Part shown: positions 43,033 through 53,159 of the stretch, one piece after another
Layout of the letters: each line of letters begins with the position of its first letter
Position numbering within the stretch: position 1 is the first letter of the stretch
NCBI GenBank assembly: GCA_015060975.1
Contig: SUXI01000011.1
Span: 1-64,000, forward strand
Direction of reading: 5' to 3'
Origin: Bacteroidales bacterium
Lineage (GTDB): Bacteria; Bacteroidota; Bacteroidia; Bacteroidales; Muribaculaceae
DNA: 64,000 bases
Made by a program: the position numbers and the translations under genes
The notes under the pieces: generated by a model
Seen by the model: only the letters and a program-made list of their open reading frames with translations
Told to the model about the DNA's origin: nothing
The model's database searches: none

Positions 43033-46000
43033 TTATCGAGCTAATGATAGATTGAGTGAAATACCGTAACTGCTATTGGTCGTAGGGTATGCTGTTGAAG
43101 AAACAAGCGGAGTGTTGATTTGATGGTCAATATAAGCGCCAAGAGTGAGTCGTTTGCTCATTACATAATTAGCTGTAAAGTTGATTGAAATAGTGCGGGT
43201 TCCACTTGTGGCTTGAGTATAGTTGTTCTCAATATTGCGAATCAATGCCTGACTTTGTTGATAAGAGAAGTCGGCATTGAGAGTTAAATCATTACTAATG
43301 CCTGTTGATTTTTTCATTTTTAGAACAGAGTTAAAGCCAATGATTTTATATCCTGCCCCAACAGTAATCGCTTTGTTTGTGGCTTCTACAATTTGCCCAG
43401 CACTTGAGTTGAGCGTGAGGGTTCGCCCATCACGGTATTCGGCGTTAAATGATAAATCATTTTTCATTGTTGCGTTAAAACCAATAAGAGGTGCGAATTT
43501 TTCGGTGATAGAAACCGATGATATGTTATATGGCGAAGATGGGATTGGAGTTCCGGTGAGTTCATCTAATGTGAATCCAAATTCGCCATCGGCTCCTACC
43601 CAATTCAAATAAGAAGAGTAAGAACCTACGGTGTAGGTACATTGATAAGCGTGTGTGAGCTTGAATGATTTGAAAATATTTTTCATGTTTCCAAGTTTTA
43701 TCAAGCCATCGTAGGTTACACGCCAATTGGGCAATACATGTGCGAATGACGGGAATGGACTGAGATATATGCTTGATGCGTTTTTACCTGTATATGCGGC
43801 AATAAATGACGGGATTAAAACGTCGGAGCTGGTTTGACTCACTGTCCCAACTTTAGGGTCAAACGGATTTCCGGCGTGAACATTGTCTCTCATAAATCCG
43901 GTCGCCGGATAGTTTAATCCATGGAATTTTTGTTCATATCGTTGTGCTACAATAGGTATATTTGACAGGAATGTCTCAAATGCTTCGTTGTAATATCCGT
44001 TATCGGCATTGCCAACACTGCGTAATGATGTAGCTATGGCACAATGTGTCATGGTAAAACTACCGGAACGAGATGTTGGCATATCGTCATACATGAATTG
44101 TATTTGATTAGTGCGATTGTCGGTTCTATTTGAGGTTAATTGAATTTTTAATCCTTTTACCGGTTCAAGGTTTAGTTCAACATTCAATTCTTTTGTTTTA
44201 TTCCATATTGCAGGAGATGTTTGTCCATTGTCGGTAATTAGCCAACCACGGTCAAGAGCTCGGTCAATATATGATTCATCGGTAAATCCAAATGCAAAAT
44301 CAAGACCGGGAGACATTGGTCCGTAGCTATTGGATTGACCAAATATATTCCCGATTTCAGGAGAGAATAGAGGTAATGAAAGAGAGTTTGATGTGCGATA
44401 ACGCACGCTCATATTTCGTGTCATTAATGCGAATCGGGTTGCATATTCGCCAATTTCACGCCATATACTTTTATTTTCTTCGAGATTTTCGATAATTGTA
44501 AATTTAATATTTTGGTCTCCGCGCGTTAAAATTTCTATTGAGTTTGCATCAATAACACGCGATTTCACTGTAAATGGTTTGTTTTTGGTTGTAACTGCGG
44601 TTACTTTCACTTTTTTAGTGCGCAAATTGTGTTTTATTATAAGTGAGGTGTCTGACTCTAATTTATATGTGCGAATGAATTTTTTCGCTTTTCTATTAGC
44701 CGATTTTTTAGAATTTGAACCAAAGCGTTTTTCCACATCTTTTAGATATGGTATTTTTTTATAGAGTGACTCAAAATTAAGACGCCCATCAATACTCCAT
44801 GTTGCTTGATTTGAGATTGTATTGCCAAGATTTACATCTTCAACTTGAGCGCCACGATCCCACTTATACATTGAATTATAGGTAATCGAACCTGTTAAAA
44901 AGTCAAGAACCGGTATTTTGCTGAATGGAGCCTTGTATGTTGCTGTGAATGTTTGATTATAGGCCCATGGAGTTCCCATGTGAAGGATGTTTTGCCACAC
45001 CGAGTCTTTCCATTCTCGATATTTATCGGGGAATAGTTTTTTGTTTACCGCACCGATAGGTTCTTCTATTCGGGCCGATGTGTTTGAATTAAATGTGAAA
45101 CTTAGTTGTTTGGTGAGGTTCCATGTTAATGCTAATTGACGATCCCATAAGAAGTTTTTGCTAACAGAAACTGGAAGTCGGAACATAACATCTACTTCAC
45201 TACGAGTTTGTTGTTCGTAGTAATAACGAGACATCGATGTGAGGAATGAGATTGAATTTGGTAAATAATTTATTTCCCAATCTTTAATGAATTTTAGATT
45301 TTTATTTTTACTCTTAATCCATGAGAACGGTTTGATACCTTTGACGTATGGAGAATATGAGTATTGGAAACTGCCACGATAATCATTTGTGTATTCATAT
45401 TCGGTGGTAGGATCCATTTTGGTTTGCTTATTAAATGAAAAATTCAATGTGAAGTTAGCGGGGTCCCAAGGCATAGGATTCTTGCTTTGGACATCAAATT
45501 TTAATCCTGAAATACTGAAATTCTGTATTGTGGTACGTTCAATCGCAAAACCTTCGATCGAATCTTTTTCAGCTTCATTCGACGCATTGTCCAAAGCGTC
45601 TTTTAATAACACATCTTGGTCGAGCGGATTGTATTTAGGTGATGTTTTTTCTTTTGAAATTGAATAATATATAGGCGCTTTCAATTTAGCTTTTTCAGGG
45701 AGGAAACGACCCAAATCGGTTTGAACAGCAAAGTTGTATTGTTCATAGTCATCCATGCGTCGGCTATTGAGTGATTGGTCAACGCCTCCGAATCCGGCGG
45801 TTTCTATATGTGCTCCAAAATTCAATGTTGCTACATCTGAGATGCCGAGGGTTGCATTTGCTTTTGCCGCCCATCCGCCACCATTTTCAAAATCAGTGAC
45901 TTTTAATTCATTAAACCACACTGTTCCATCTTTAGTGGTGCTGGAGTTGTTGCGCACCCCTACAAGTATCACTCTCACGTCGCTCAATGATGGGTTACCA

Positions 46001-49000
46001 AGCACATACATGCGATTGTTTTCATTATTTGGATCCCGACCCGAGAATAATGTCGCATATCCAACACCGCTACCTTCTTCATTTTTTTCGATGTTGCGTT
46101 CTTTCTTTAGATTTACAAGATTCTGAAGATCGATATCCATGAAGTTTGATGCCGGCCACACTTCATATTGGTCAGATGTTGAGTATGTGTTATATTTGCC
46201 CGGAGGGGTAAGAGTCAATGGTATTTCGTATTCATAGTAGTTGCTTTTCACATCAGACCCAAGACGAATAAACATTGACATTTCTCCTGAGCGAAGACTG
46301 GTAACATCATCGATAAGAGCTTCGGCGTGAACCCACATTTGTAATTTTTTGTAATTGCGTAAATCGAGTTGTGTATTTCGATAAACGCCTCTGGCGTCAC
46401 CTGCTTGCAATCCCACAACTTTCATCATTAAAGATTGCTCATTAAGTTGAGTGATTTGAGATTGTCCGGGATCAACAATTCGTGTTACTCCGGGAGGTAA
46501 TACATAGTTAACCGGTTGACGGTCGGCATTTTCTTCAATATTTACAACCGAAACGTCAAGTTGCCCTTCGGCTGGAGCGTCGCCACGATTATTTAGATTG
46601 AAATCGTATGTGCGCCATTCACCTCTCACAAGTTCTAACGTTGCGAAACGTAAGTGGGTGACTTGTTTAAAACCGGTCATAAACATACGGGCAAATCTGA
46701 TGGTAGAGAAATCAGAGATAGATCCTACAACTCGTTCATAGTCATTTAAAGGTATTTTAAATTGATACCATTCAACCTCTTGATCTTGACCATCACGTGT
46801 GCGCACCATTGAGACTTGTTTGTCGGTGATATAGTTCTTTCCTACCACTAAATCCTCGGGACGGATAGATACCTTATATTGGAAATATCGTTCATACTCA
46901 TTAAGCGTGTTGTCTTGATTTATATCTTCAACGTCGGGAACACTACGAGATGATTGATATAGAGGCTCATTACTATCCTCAGGCGACAAAGAGTTGCCTT
47001 CAACGCCATTATAATGTTTATATCGTTCAAGAATAGATAGTCGTTCTTCGTCATAGTCATAACCTCTAAAGAAATGGTAATTATCATTTGCAGGGTCATT
47101 AAATGGCGAGAAACGGTCTTGTTGCATATCGGCAATAGTCGCCGGTGATAATTTTTGGCGTAATTTGTCGAGATAATTTAAGTAGGTTTCATGTTGAAAT
47201 TCTTCATCATTGCTTAATCCATCAATACCCACGTCCTGTGCTAAACGTGCTCCGGTAGAGTTGTCAAATGCGTATGTTAGTGAATTTTGAGTTGAAACGT
47301 TACCCCAAACTGTAGATTTGAGAAATTGGTTATTTCCATCTATGGGTAATCCATTTTCGTATGATTTCAATCCATCTTTAAGAATGTCTTCACTTAATTC
47401 ACCAAAATTAAAATAAAGGTCACCACCGTCATAGTTAGGATTCTCAGGGTCAAGGAATGGATTCATCATCCAAAATTGGAGATATTCAATGTTTGATTGC
47501 TCAAAATTGGTGTTATCCATTTTACGCATTATTCCACCCCAACGTTTTTCGGGGAAGAGCAAATTGCCTTGGTCATCGATGTTTGTGGCGTCAAGGTTAT
47601 ATGGTCCGCGTTCGGTGGGATAGAATGACAGGTTTAATGTTTGAATAGTGGAAGATTCTCCGTAGTTTAATTCTCTGCCGGGGAATATTTCTCGTGAAGT
47701 TACTTCTCTAACGTATGGGTTGGAAAGTTGCTTTAGATCACTTTTTATGTAACCGGGCGCAAGACTTGAATTGCGTTGAGTGAACATTCTGTCAATATAA
47801 TACCAAGAAAGCAACGCACGGTTTTTGCCATATTCAATGTTGTTTGTTAATGATGCTTCGGGGAATAGAGCATTGGAGCCTTGTTCGTATGGGGTTGAAG
47901 CTAAGAACCAAGAATAAGGTGAACGCATATCAACACCTGTTTGTGATGATTCAAAGTCGTCAACGTATGAACTTCCTTTGTTTGAACCCGATTGCTGTTT
48001 ATGTGGCACAAGTTGAGCAAATTCACCGGTAAAACTTAATTTTGAGGGTTGTGTGGCATTTACAGTGGGGATTTTGTTTAATAAATTAGTAAGCCACATG
48101 AATTCGGAATTATATGATATGTTTGCTCCCCATATTGTGTTGTTTATCACCTCATCACCAATGCTCACTTTTTCGGTTAAAGCTTTTTCAGAAAAATGCA
48201 TCATCGTTGCTCCAATGTTGAAGTCTTTGTTGATTTGGTATTGGAGGTCTAACCCAAGCAATGTCTTACGTTGTGTACTGAACATTGATTGATTTTCGAG
48301 TGAAACACTGATGTTTTGTCCCGAGTCGATAATGCTTTGGTTGGTTATGGTTACAATCCCCATAGAATAATCTACGGTGTAATCGCTATTCTCAACAAGT
48401 GTGACACCTCCGGCAGTTACCACAACCGACCCGCGAGGCACGTTCATTGCGTTTAACCTTATCTGAGAGCCCGATGATGCTTGATATTCTCCCGATAGTA
48501 TAAATTTGTTTTTATCGGCAAATTGTCGAGCGACGACTAATGTAGAGTCATATAATTCATTATAGACATATTGTTCGGCAAGTACCGGATTATTGATTTT
48601 TTCAGCTAAATGTGAGCCAAAAGGTTCTGCAACGGGGAATATTATTCGTCCGGTTGCCGAAAGAACAGTATAACCTTCAATATAATCAAAAAATCCGTCG
48701 GGATTAGATTGTTCATTGTTGTCTATACGATCAAGATTCATCACTTGCAGTAGTGATTGGTCATTAAGATTTGGAACCGGAAGATAGTTAATCTTAGTCC
48801 CGGTTGTGTCACTTAGATATTTAATGTTTAATTTGAATTTGTTTTTTTGTATTTTATATGCTCCAAGTGAATACACATTTTTCATCATCAAATCCCACAT
48901 AGGCAATCGTGGGTTTACGGTTGTGCTTTTAAGCATTTTTACATAAAGGGAATTGTCGGTAGTTGTGACATCGCCCGAAAATTCTCCAACTTGAAACACT

Positions 49001-50496
49001 TGTCCGTTATAAGTATATTCGTATGCCACAGCAAGTACCTCGTCGGCATTTAATGCGCTTTTTATTGAGATATATCCTAAAGTTGCATTTAAGGTATATT
49101 CACTTTCACTTAATAGACGAGCGCTCTCAACTTTTTCAAAATCCTTACCACCATCAATTCCAAAAGCCGATAGCGGTTCAAGTGATTGAGTTACTAAGTT
49201 TATGTTGCGAGCATCGGGGTATTCGTTTTTGATAGTTGAAAGCAGGTTGTTTGATGCGTTTGCAGGGTTGTTGAATGAATGGTCGGGAACCCAATATTTA
49301 TTTGCCAATCGCTTGTTCTCACCTAAATCCATAAAAGCAACTATATTTCGAGATTGGTTATAGTTGTTGCTTTTGTTTGTAACCCACACTTCTATGCGTG
49401 TAATGTTTACACCCGAAGATACATATGGTAATTTTGAGGCAAATTTATCATAATTATCCCTGAAATAATGAGCTAAGAAGTAGTGGCGATTTTGGTCATA
49501 CTCATCGGCGTTAATTTCAAAATCGGTTGTTTGTGCGCCACCTTTAGAACTGACGGTTTGAGATTCAGAGTTTTGTTGTGAGACGAGAGCTGTTGCCGTT
49601 AATTTGCCAAATTGGAGTTTTGTTTTTATCCCAAACAACGCCGCGCTACCTTTTATTAAAGAAGAACCGGTGGTCATGCTCACATTTCCGGCTTCGATAC
49701 TTTTCACAATATCATCTTCTTTCCCTTCATAAGCCAGTTTGATGTTTTTGGAGTCAAAATCAAATGTCGCATCAGTGTTATATGACATGTTAAATTTCAT
49801 ACGGTCACCAACCGATGCGGTAATGTTGGCTTGTATTTTTTGATCAAAGTCGAAATATGTTTTGCGACGCGATTCAAGTGATAAAGATGGGTTGTCTGTT
49901 TTGTTTGACTTCACACCCACATTCATTGTTATAGAACCTTGTGTTTTGAGTTGAACTCCTCCCGGTCCGAAAATCTTTTCCAATGGACCTAACGCAAAGT
50001 TCATATCAAAAATATTAAAAGGCTCTTTTGCTTTGTTTTCAACAGCTTCAGAGTTTCGTTGTCTGTAATATTCTTGCATAGATTCTCTGATTTTCCAGTC
50101 GTTATACTGTTTTTCAGAGAGAATGAATGGTGTTATTATTTCCCTGTCCCCAACAGTTGTGCGTATTACATAGGTGTGTGTTATTGGATCGTATTCGGCA
50201 TGCGATTCAATGTTTGAAGGTTGTTTTAGGTCAATGGGCGTTTCTTGGGGATTCAATAATTCCTCATAAGAATGTGGCGCGGCTTGTTTTATAGGATAGG
50301 GGAGGTTGGAATCTTCGTTAGATGAATTATCCGAACTGCTTTTAATTGGAGCCACCGATTGAGCGGGAGCGGGAGCCTTGAGCGTTGATTTGTGATATTG
50401 AGCCACAGAAAAAAACGCCGAGGTTGAGAGTAATGCAATGATTACCCCCAAAATATTTGCATATAAAATCCGTTTTTTTCTAATCCCTTTTCCCAT
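43033..50496 (-). CDS. sprA: Type IX secretion outer-membrane translocon SprA (Sov)
   Basis: A 2487-residue protein, the size of SprA (about 2400) and Sov (about 2500). An N-terminal membrane/signal segment (residues 8-28) is followed by a very large beta-barrel-rich body with many aromatic-ended strands, ending in TNSSYGISLNLSLAR. SprA forms the 36-strand outer-membrane pore of the type IX secretion system. Some internal stretches resemble sequence I associate with SprA (e.g. LTATALVSQQNSESQTVSSKGG and GSLVVTAGG-like). ruvA lies immediately upstream on the same strand, an order seen in other Bacteroidetes. The gene appears intact. Confidence 0.93.
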   Translation of the reverse strand: MGKGIRKKRILYANILGVIIALLSTSAFFSVAQYHKSTLKAPAPAQSVAPIKSSSDNSSNEDSNLPYPIKQAAPHSYEELLNPQETPIDLKQPSNIESHAEYDPITHTYVIRTTVGDREIITPFILSEKQYNDWKIRESMQEYYRQRNSEAVENKAKEPFNIFDMNFALGPLEKIFGPGGVQLKTQGSITMNVGVKSNKTDNPSLSLESRRKTYFDFDQKIQANITASVGDRMKFNMSYNTDATFDFDSKNIKLAYEGKEDDIVKSIEAGNVSMTTGSSLIKGSAALFGIKTKLQFGKLTATALVSQQNSESQTVSSKGGAQTTDFEINADEYDQNRHYFLAHYFRDNYDKFASKLPYVSSGVNITRIEVWVTNKSNNYNQSRNIVAFMDLGENKRLANKYWVPDHSFNNPANASNNLLSTIKNEYPDARNINLVTQSLEPLSAFGIDGGKDFEKVESARLLSESEYTLNATLGYISIKSALNADEVLAVAYEYTYNGQVFQVGEFSGDVTTTDNSLYVKMLKSTTVNPRLPMWDLMMKNVYSLGAYKIQKNKFKLNIKYLSDTTGTKINYLPVPNLNDQSLLQVMNLDRIDNNEQSNPDGFFDYIEGYTVLSATGRIIFPVAEPFGSHLAEKINNPVLAEQYVYNELYDSTLVVARQFADKNKFILSGEYQASSGSQIRLNAMNVPRGSVVVTAGGVTLVENSDYTVDYSMGIVTITNQSIIDSGQNISVSLENQSMFSTQRKTLLGLDLQYQINKDFNIGATMMHFSEKALTEKVSIGDEVINNTIWGANISYNSEFMWLTNLLNKIPTVNATQPSKLSFTGEFAQLVPHKQQSGSNKGSSYVDDFESSQTGVDMRSPYSWFLASTPYEQGSNALFPEASLTNNIEYGKNRALLSWYYIDRMFTQRNSSLAPGYIKSDLKQLSNPYVREVTSREIFPGRELNYGESSTIQTLNLSFYPTERGPYNLDATNIDDQGNLLFPEKRWGGIMRKMDNTNFEQSNIEYLQFWMMNPFLDPENPNYDGGDLYFNFGELSEDILKDGLKSYENGLPIDGNNQFLKSTVWGNVSTQNSLTYAFDNSTGARLAQDVGIDGLSNDEEFQHETYLNYLDKLRQKLSPATIADMQQDRFSPFNDPANDNYHFFRGYDYDEERLSILERYKHYNGVEGNSLSPEDSNEPLYQSSRSVPDVEDINQDNTLNEYERYFQYKVSIRPEDLVVGKNYITDKQVSMVRTRDGQDQEVEWYQFKIPLNDYERVVGSISDFSTIRFARMFMTGFKQVTHLRFATLELVRGEWRTYDFNLNNRGDAPAEGQLDVSVVNIEENADRQPVNYVLPPGVTRIVDPGQSQITQLNEQSLMMKVVGLQAGDARGVYRNTQLDLRNYKKLQMWVHAEALIDDVTSLRSGEMSMFIRLGSDVKSNYYEYEIPLTLTPPGKYNTYSTSDQYEVWPASNFMDIDLQNLVNLKKERNIEKNEEGSGVGYATLFSGRDPNNENNRMYVLGNPSLSDVRVILVGVRNNSSTTKDGTVWFNELKVTDFENGGGWAAKANATLGISDVATLNFGAHIETAGFGGVDQSLNSRRMDDYEQYNFAVQTDLGRFLPEKAKLKAPIYYSISKEKTSPKYNPLDQDVLLKDALDNASNEAEKDSIEGFAIERTTIQNFSISGLKFDVQSKNPMPWDPANFTLNFSFNKQTKMDPTTEYEYTNDYRGSFQYSYSPYVKGIKPFSWIKSKNKNLKFIKDWEINYLPNSISFLTSMSRYYYEQQTRSEVDVMFRLPVSVSKNFLWDRQLALTWNLTKQLSFTFNSNTSARIEEPIGAVNKKLFPDKYREWKDSVWQNILHMGTPWAYNQTFTATYKAPFSKIPVLDFLTGSITYNSMYKWDRGAQVEDVNLGNTISNQATWSIDGRLNFESLYKKIPYLKDVEKRFGSNSKKSANRKAKKFIRTYKLESDTSLIIKHNLRTKKVKVTAVTTKNKPFTVKSRVIDANSIEILTRGDQNIKFTIIENLEENKSIWREIGEYATRFALMTRNMSVRYRTSNSLSLPLFSPEIGNIFGQSNSYGPMSPGLDFAFGFTDESYIDRALDRGWLITDNGQTSPAIWNKTKELNVELNLEPVKGLKIQLTSNRTDNRTNQIQFMYDDMPTSRSGSFTMTHCAIATSLRSVGNADNGYYNEAFETFLSNIPIVAQRYEQKFHGLNYPATGFMRDNVHAGNPFDPKVGTVSQTSSDVLIPSFIAAYTGKNASSIYLSPFPSFAHVLPNWRVTYDGLIKLGNMKNIFKSFKLTHAYQCTYTVGSYSSYLNWVGADGEFGFTLDELTGTPIPSSPYNISSVSITEKFAPLIGFNATMKNDLSFNAEYRDGRTLTLNSSAGQIVEATNKAITVGAGYKIIGFNSVLKMKKSTGISNDLTLNADFSYQQSQALIRNIENNYTQATSGTRTISINFTANYVMSKRLTLGAYIDHQINTPLVSSTAYPTTNSSYGISLNLSLAR

Positions 50497-50519
50497 CTAA
50501 AATGCTTTGTCGCTCAATG

Positions 50520-51101
50520 TTACATCATAGACAAGGCTTTCTTAATCGCTGTTTCAACTTTTATAGAAGGCTCTGCGTCAAAAAGTTTTTTGAGCGTTTT
50601 CTGCGACTGAATGCGGTTGAACCCAAGCATTACCAATGCTGCCAATGCTTCTTCAAATACGTCATTCGTCTCAGGCTGTTGTAATATTAACGCATCATAT
50701 ACGGGTTTTATTTTATCTTTGAGGTCAACAATTATTCGTTCGGCGGTTTTTGCACCTATCCCTTTTACTTTTTTTAGTTGAGAGTGGTCTCCCGATAGAA
50801 TAAATTGTTCTAATTGTGGGGCGGCGATTGATGATAATAACATTCGTGCGGTATTGGCTCCAACACCCGATACTCCTATTAACAGTCTGAATAAAGAACG
50901 TTCTTGCTCATTGATAAAACCATATAAATTATGTGTGTCTTCTCTGATAATCTCATGCACAAGTAGTTTTGTTGTCTTGATATTCTCAAGTGCTGAAAAT
51001 GTGGGTACCGATATGTTTATCATATATCCTATGCCATTACATTCTATAATGGCATAAGTGGGTGTTAATTCGCTGATTTCGCCTTTGATATATTCAATCA
51101 T
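50520..51101 (-). CDS. ruvA: Holliday junction branch migration protein RuvA
   Basis: A 193-residue RuvA. The N-terminal OB domain (MIEYIKGEISELTP, then VIEC-like AIIECNGIGYMI) is followed by helix-hairpin-helix domains (GVSGVGANTARMLLS, VKGIGAKTAERIIVDLKDK) and the C-terminal RuvB-binding domain (FEEALAALVMLGFNRIQSQK). It binds Holliday junctions as a tetramer. Its stop is 23 bases before the sprA ATG. The coupling of ruvA and sprA has no obvious functional meaning and is likely inherited gene order. Confidence 0.96.
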   Translation of the reverse strand: MIEYIKGEISELTPTYAIIECNGIGYMINISVPTFSALENIKTTKLLVHEIIREDTHNLYGFINEQERSLFRLLIGVSGVGANTARMLLSSIAAPQLEQFILSGDHSQLKKVKGIGAKTAERIIVDLKDKIKPVYDALILQQPETNDVFEEALAALVMLGFNRIQSQKTLKKLFDAEPSIKVETAIKKALSMM

Positions 51102-51134
51102 GGAAATATCTTATTTATATGAAAATTAATAATA

Positions 51135-51142
51135 CAAAGTTA
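51135..51142 (-). promoter_or_regulatory. Candidate -7 element for ruvA-sprA
   Basis: On the minus strand TAACTTTG (51142-51135), about 34 bases before the ruvA ATG. The -33 region reads TTTC at about the correct distance. Just downstream on the plus strand TATCTTTG (51197-51204) is a possible -7 for the divergent symporter gene. Confidence 0.4.
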
Positions 51143-51270
51143 CGCATAAATTTTCACTTTTAGAAAGTGTTGACTTCATAAACAGGTATTATTTACTATC
51201 TTTGTAACTAATATTCCAATCTCACATCTTTTTAGATTTTTATTAAAGTGATTTAAACTGCTTCTAAGTA

Positions 51271-52650
51271 ATGGAACAATTTGAATATATAATTAAGTCG
51301 GTCAGCGGATTTTTATGGAGTTGGCCCATGTTGGTATTGTTGTTTGGCACCCATATATATTTAACGATTAAACTTCGATTCCCTCAGCGCAAGTTGGCTA
51401 CAGCCATTAAATTATCTGTTGCGTCCGATAAGAAATCAAAAGGAGAAGTGAGCCCGTTTGCGGCGTTGACAACCGCGCTTGCGGCGACTATTGGCACTGC
51501 GAATATTGTAGGGGTGGCAACAGCTGTTTCGCTTGGAGGACCTGGAGCGGTTTTTTGGTGTTGGCTTACCGGTATTTTAGGTTTTGCGACAAAATATTCC
51601 GAATGTTTGTTGTCGATTAAATACCGCACGGTATCACCTGCCGGCGTTGTCGTTGGGGGACCAATGTATGTGCTTAAAAATGTGCTTAAAATGCGTTGGT
51701 TGGCAATCTTGTTTTGTGTGTTTACGGTTGTCGCTTCATTTGGAATAGGTAATATGGTGCAGTCAAATGCAATTGCGCTTCTTGCAAATGAGTCATGGAC
51801 GATCCCATATGAAATTTCAGGGGCTGTCACAGCTATATTGGTGATGTTGGTGATAATATTCGGTTTAAAAGGTATTGCGCGTGTTTGTTCTACATTTGTA
51901 CCATTAATGGCGGCGATATATATAATAGGGTGTTTGTTGGTATTGATAATCAATATTGAATATATACCCGACACGATTGTTTTGATAGCGAAATGTGCTT
52001 TTAATCCCGAGGCAGCCGGAGGCGGATTTGTGGGAGCGGCTATAACGATTGCGGCACGCTATGGAATAGCGCGAGGATTGTTCTCAAATGAGTCGGGAAT
52101 GGGTTCTGAACCCATTATAGCGGCATCGGCACAAACCCGAAATCCGGCACGGCAAGCATTGGTTTCGGCATCGGGTACATTTTGGGACACGGTTGTGATT
52201 TGCGCTCTTACCGGTATTGTTGTGGTAAGCGCAATTATTGCCAATCCCGAGATAAGTTATAATGAAGGAGGACGACTCACTGCATTGGCATTCTCGAAGA
52301 TACCGATATTGGGTGAACATATTTTGTCGATTTCGTTATTCACATTCGCTTTCTCCACATTGTTGGGGTGGAGTTATTATGGAGAAAAGTCCATCGAATT
52401 TTTATGTGACAAAAAGCATGCGGTTACTACCTATCGCATTTGTTGGGTTGTGGCTGTATATATAGGAGCGATAGCAAACTTGTCGATAGTGTGGGGTATA
52501 GCCGAAATTATGAATGCATTTATGGCATTGCCCAATCTCATTGCGCTATTGTTATTGTCGGGGGTAGTGGCGAAAGAAACAAAATATTATGTATGGGGTA
52601 ACCGCCTTGATGATTATGACCCCACGTCAAGCGCCAAGCAAAATCAATAA
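51271..52650 (+). CDS. Sodium:alanine symporter, AGCS family
   Basis: A 459-residue inner-membrane transporter with 11 or so hydrophobic segments. Family signatures: AALTTALAATIGTANIVGVA, GGPGAVFWCWLTGILG, GMGSEPIIAASAQTRNPARQ and the C-terminal LLGWSYYGEKSIEFL. AGCS proteins move alanine or glycine with Na+ or H+. Length is normal. It is a single-gene unit divergent from ruvA. Confidence 0.94.
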   Translation: MEQFEYIIKSVSGFLWSWPMLVLLFGTHIYLTIKLRFPQRKLATAIKLSVASDKKSKGEVSPFAALTTALAATIGTANIVGVATAVSLGGPGAVFWCWLTGILGFATKYSECLLSIKYRTVSPAGVVVGGPMYVLKNVLKMRWLAILFCVFTVVASFGIGNMVQSNAIALLANESWTIPYEISGAVTAILVMLVIIFGLKGIARVCSTFVPLMAAIYIIGCLLVLIINIEYIPDTIVLIAKCAFNPEAAGGGFVGAAITIAARYGIARGLFSNESGMGSEPIIAASAQTRNPARQALVSASGTFWDTVVICALTGIVVVSAIIANPEISYNEGGRLTALAFSKIPILGEHILSISLFTFAFSTLLGWSYYGEKSIEFLCDKKHAVTTYRICWVVAVYIGAIANLSIVWGIAEIMNAFMALPNLIALLLLSGVVAKETKYYVWGNRLDDYDPTSSAKQNQ

Positions 52651-52740
52651 AACATTATTTTGTAACCGAGCCGTTGAACTTTAGTTTCACTGTTTTTGTT
52701 TTATTTTCAAAGATTAATTCTTATTTGATTTTTGGAAAAT

Positions 52741-53097
52741 ATGGCAAAGAATACAGGAATGGGGAGTGTTTTTGTTGAGTTACTCACAAAAAGCAACGAT
52801 ATGGGCAATCGTTTCATTGCTCCTGAGATTGATGAGATAGTGAAAAATGACGAGTGTGCCGAGATGTTTGACATTCTTGTGGTAAATGCGTTGGGACACA
52901 AATGCCCTATTTGCGAATCGACCATCGACACGGCTATTGCTTTCATCATTGGGCGTTGTCACAATGAAATCAACGAAAGTGATTATGACGACAACGAAAA
53001 GTTGATAGAACGCCAACAATGCACCGATTTTTACAACCAAGCAGCCCAAAACCTCAAACAACATTTCGACGAGTCGGGTTTGTTACATCGTTGTTGA
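52741..53097 (+). CDS. Small hypothetical protein with CPIC motif
   Basis: A 118-residue cytoplasmic protein of no recognised family. A CPICEST segment lies in the middle (HKCPICEST) with two more Cys later (RCHNEI and QQCTDF), so metal binding is possible but not shown. It is mostly helical and acidic and has no signal peptide. The ATG at 52741 was preferred to a TTG three codons upstream. It follows the symporter by 90 bases and ends before a hairpin. It may be lineage-specific. Confidence 0.65.
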   Translation: MAKNTGMGSVFVELLTKSNDMGNRFIAPEIDEIVKNDECAEMFDILVVNALGHKCPICESTIDTAIAFIIGRCHNEINESDYDDNEKLIERQQCTDFYNQAAQNLKQHFDESGLLHRC

Positions 53098-53111
53098 TAG
53101 AGAATAACAAT

Positions 53112-53141
53112 GGGCTGCGCACTTCACATTTTGCACAGCCC
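53112..53141. terminator. Hairpin between convergent genes
   Basis: GGGCTGCGCA (53112-53121) pairs with TGCACAGCCC (53132-53141), 9 of 10 pairs, 10-base loop. No long T-run on either side. Confidence 0.5.
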
Positions 53142-53159
53142 CTTAAAAATTAAGATTAG

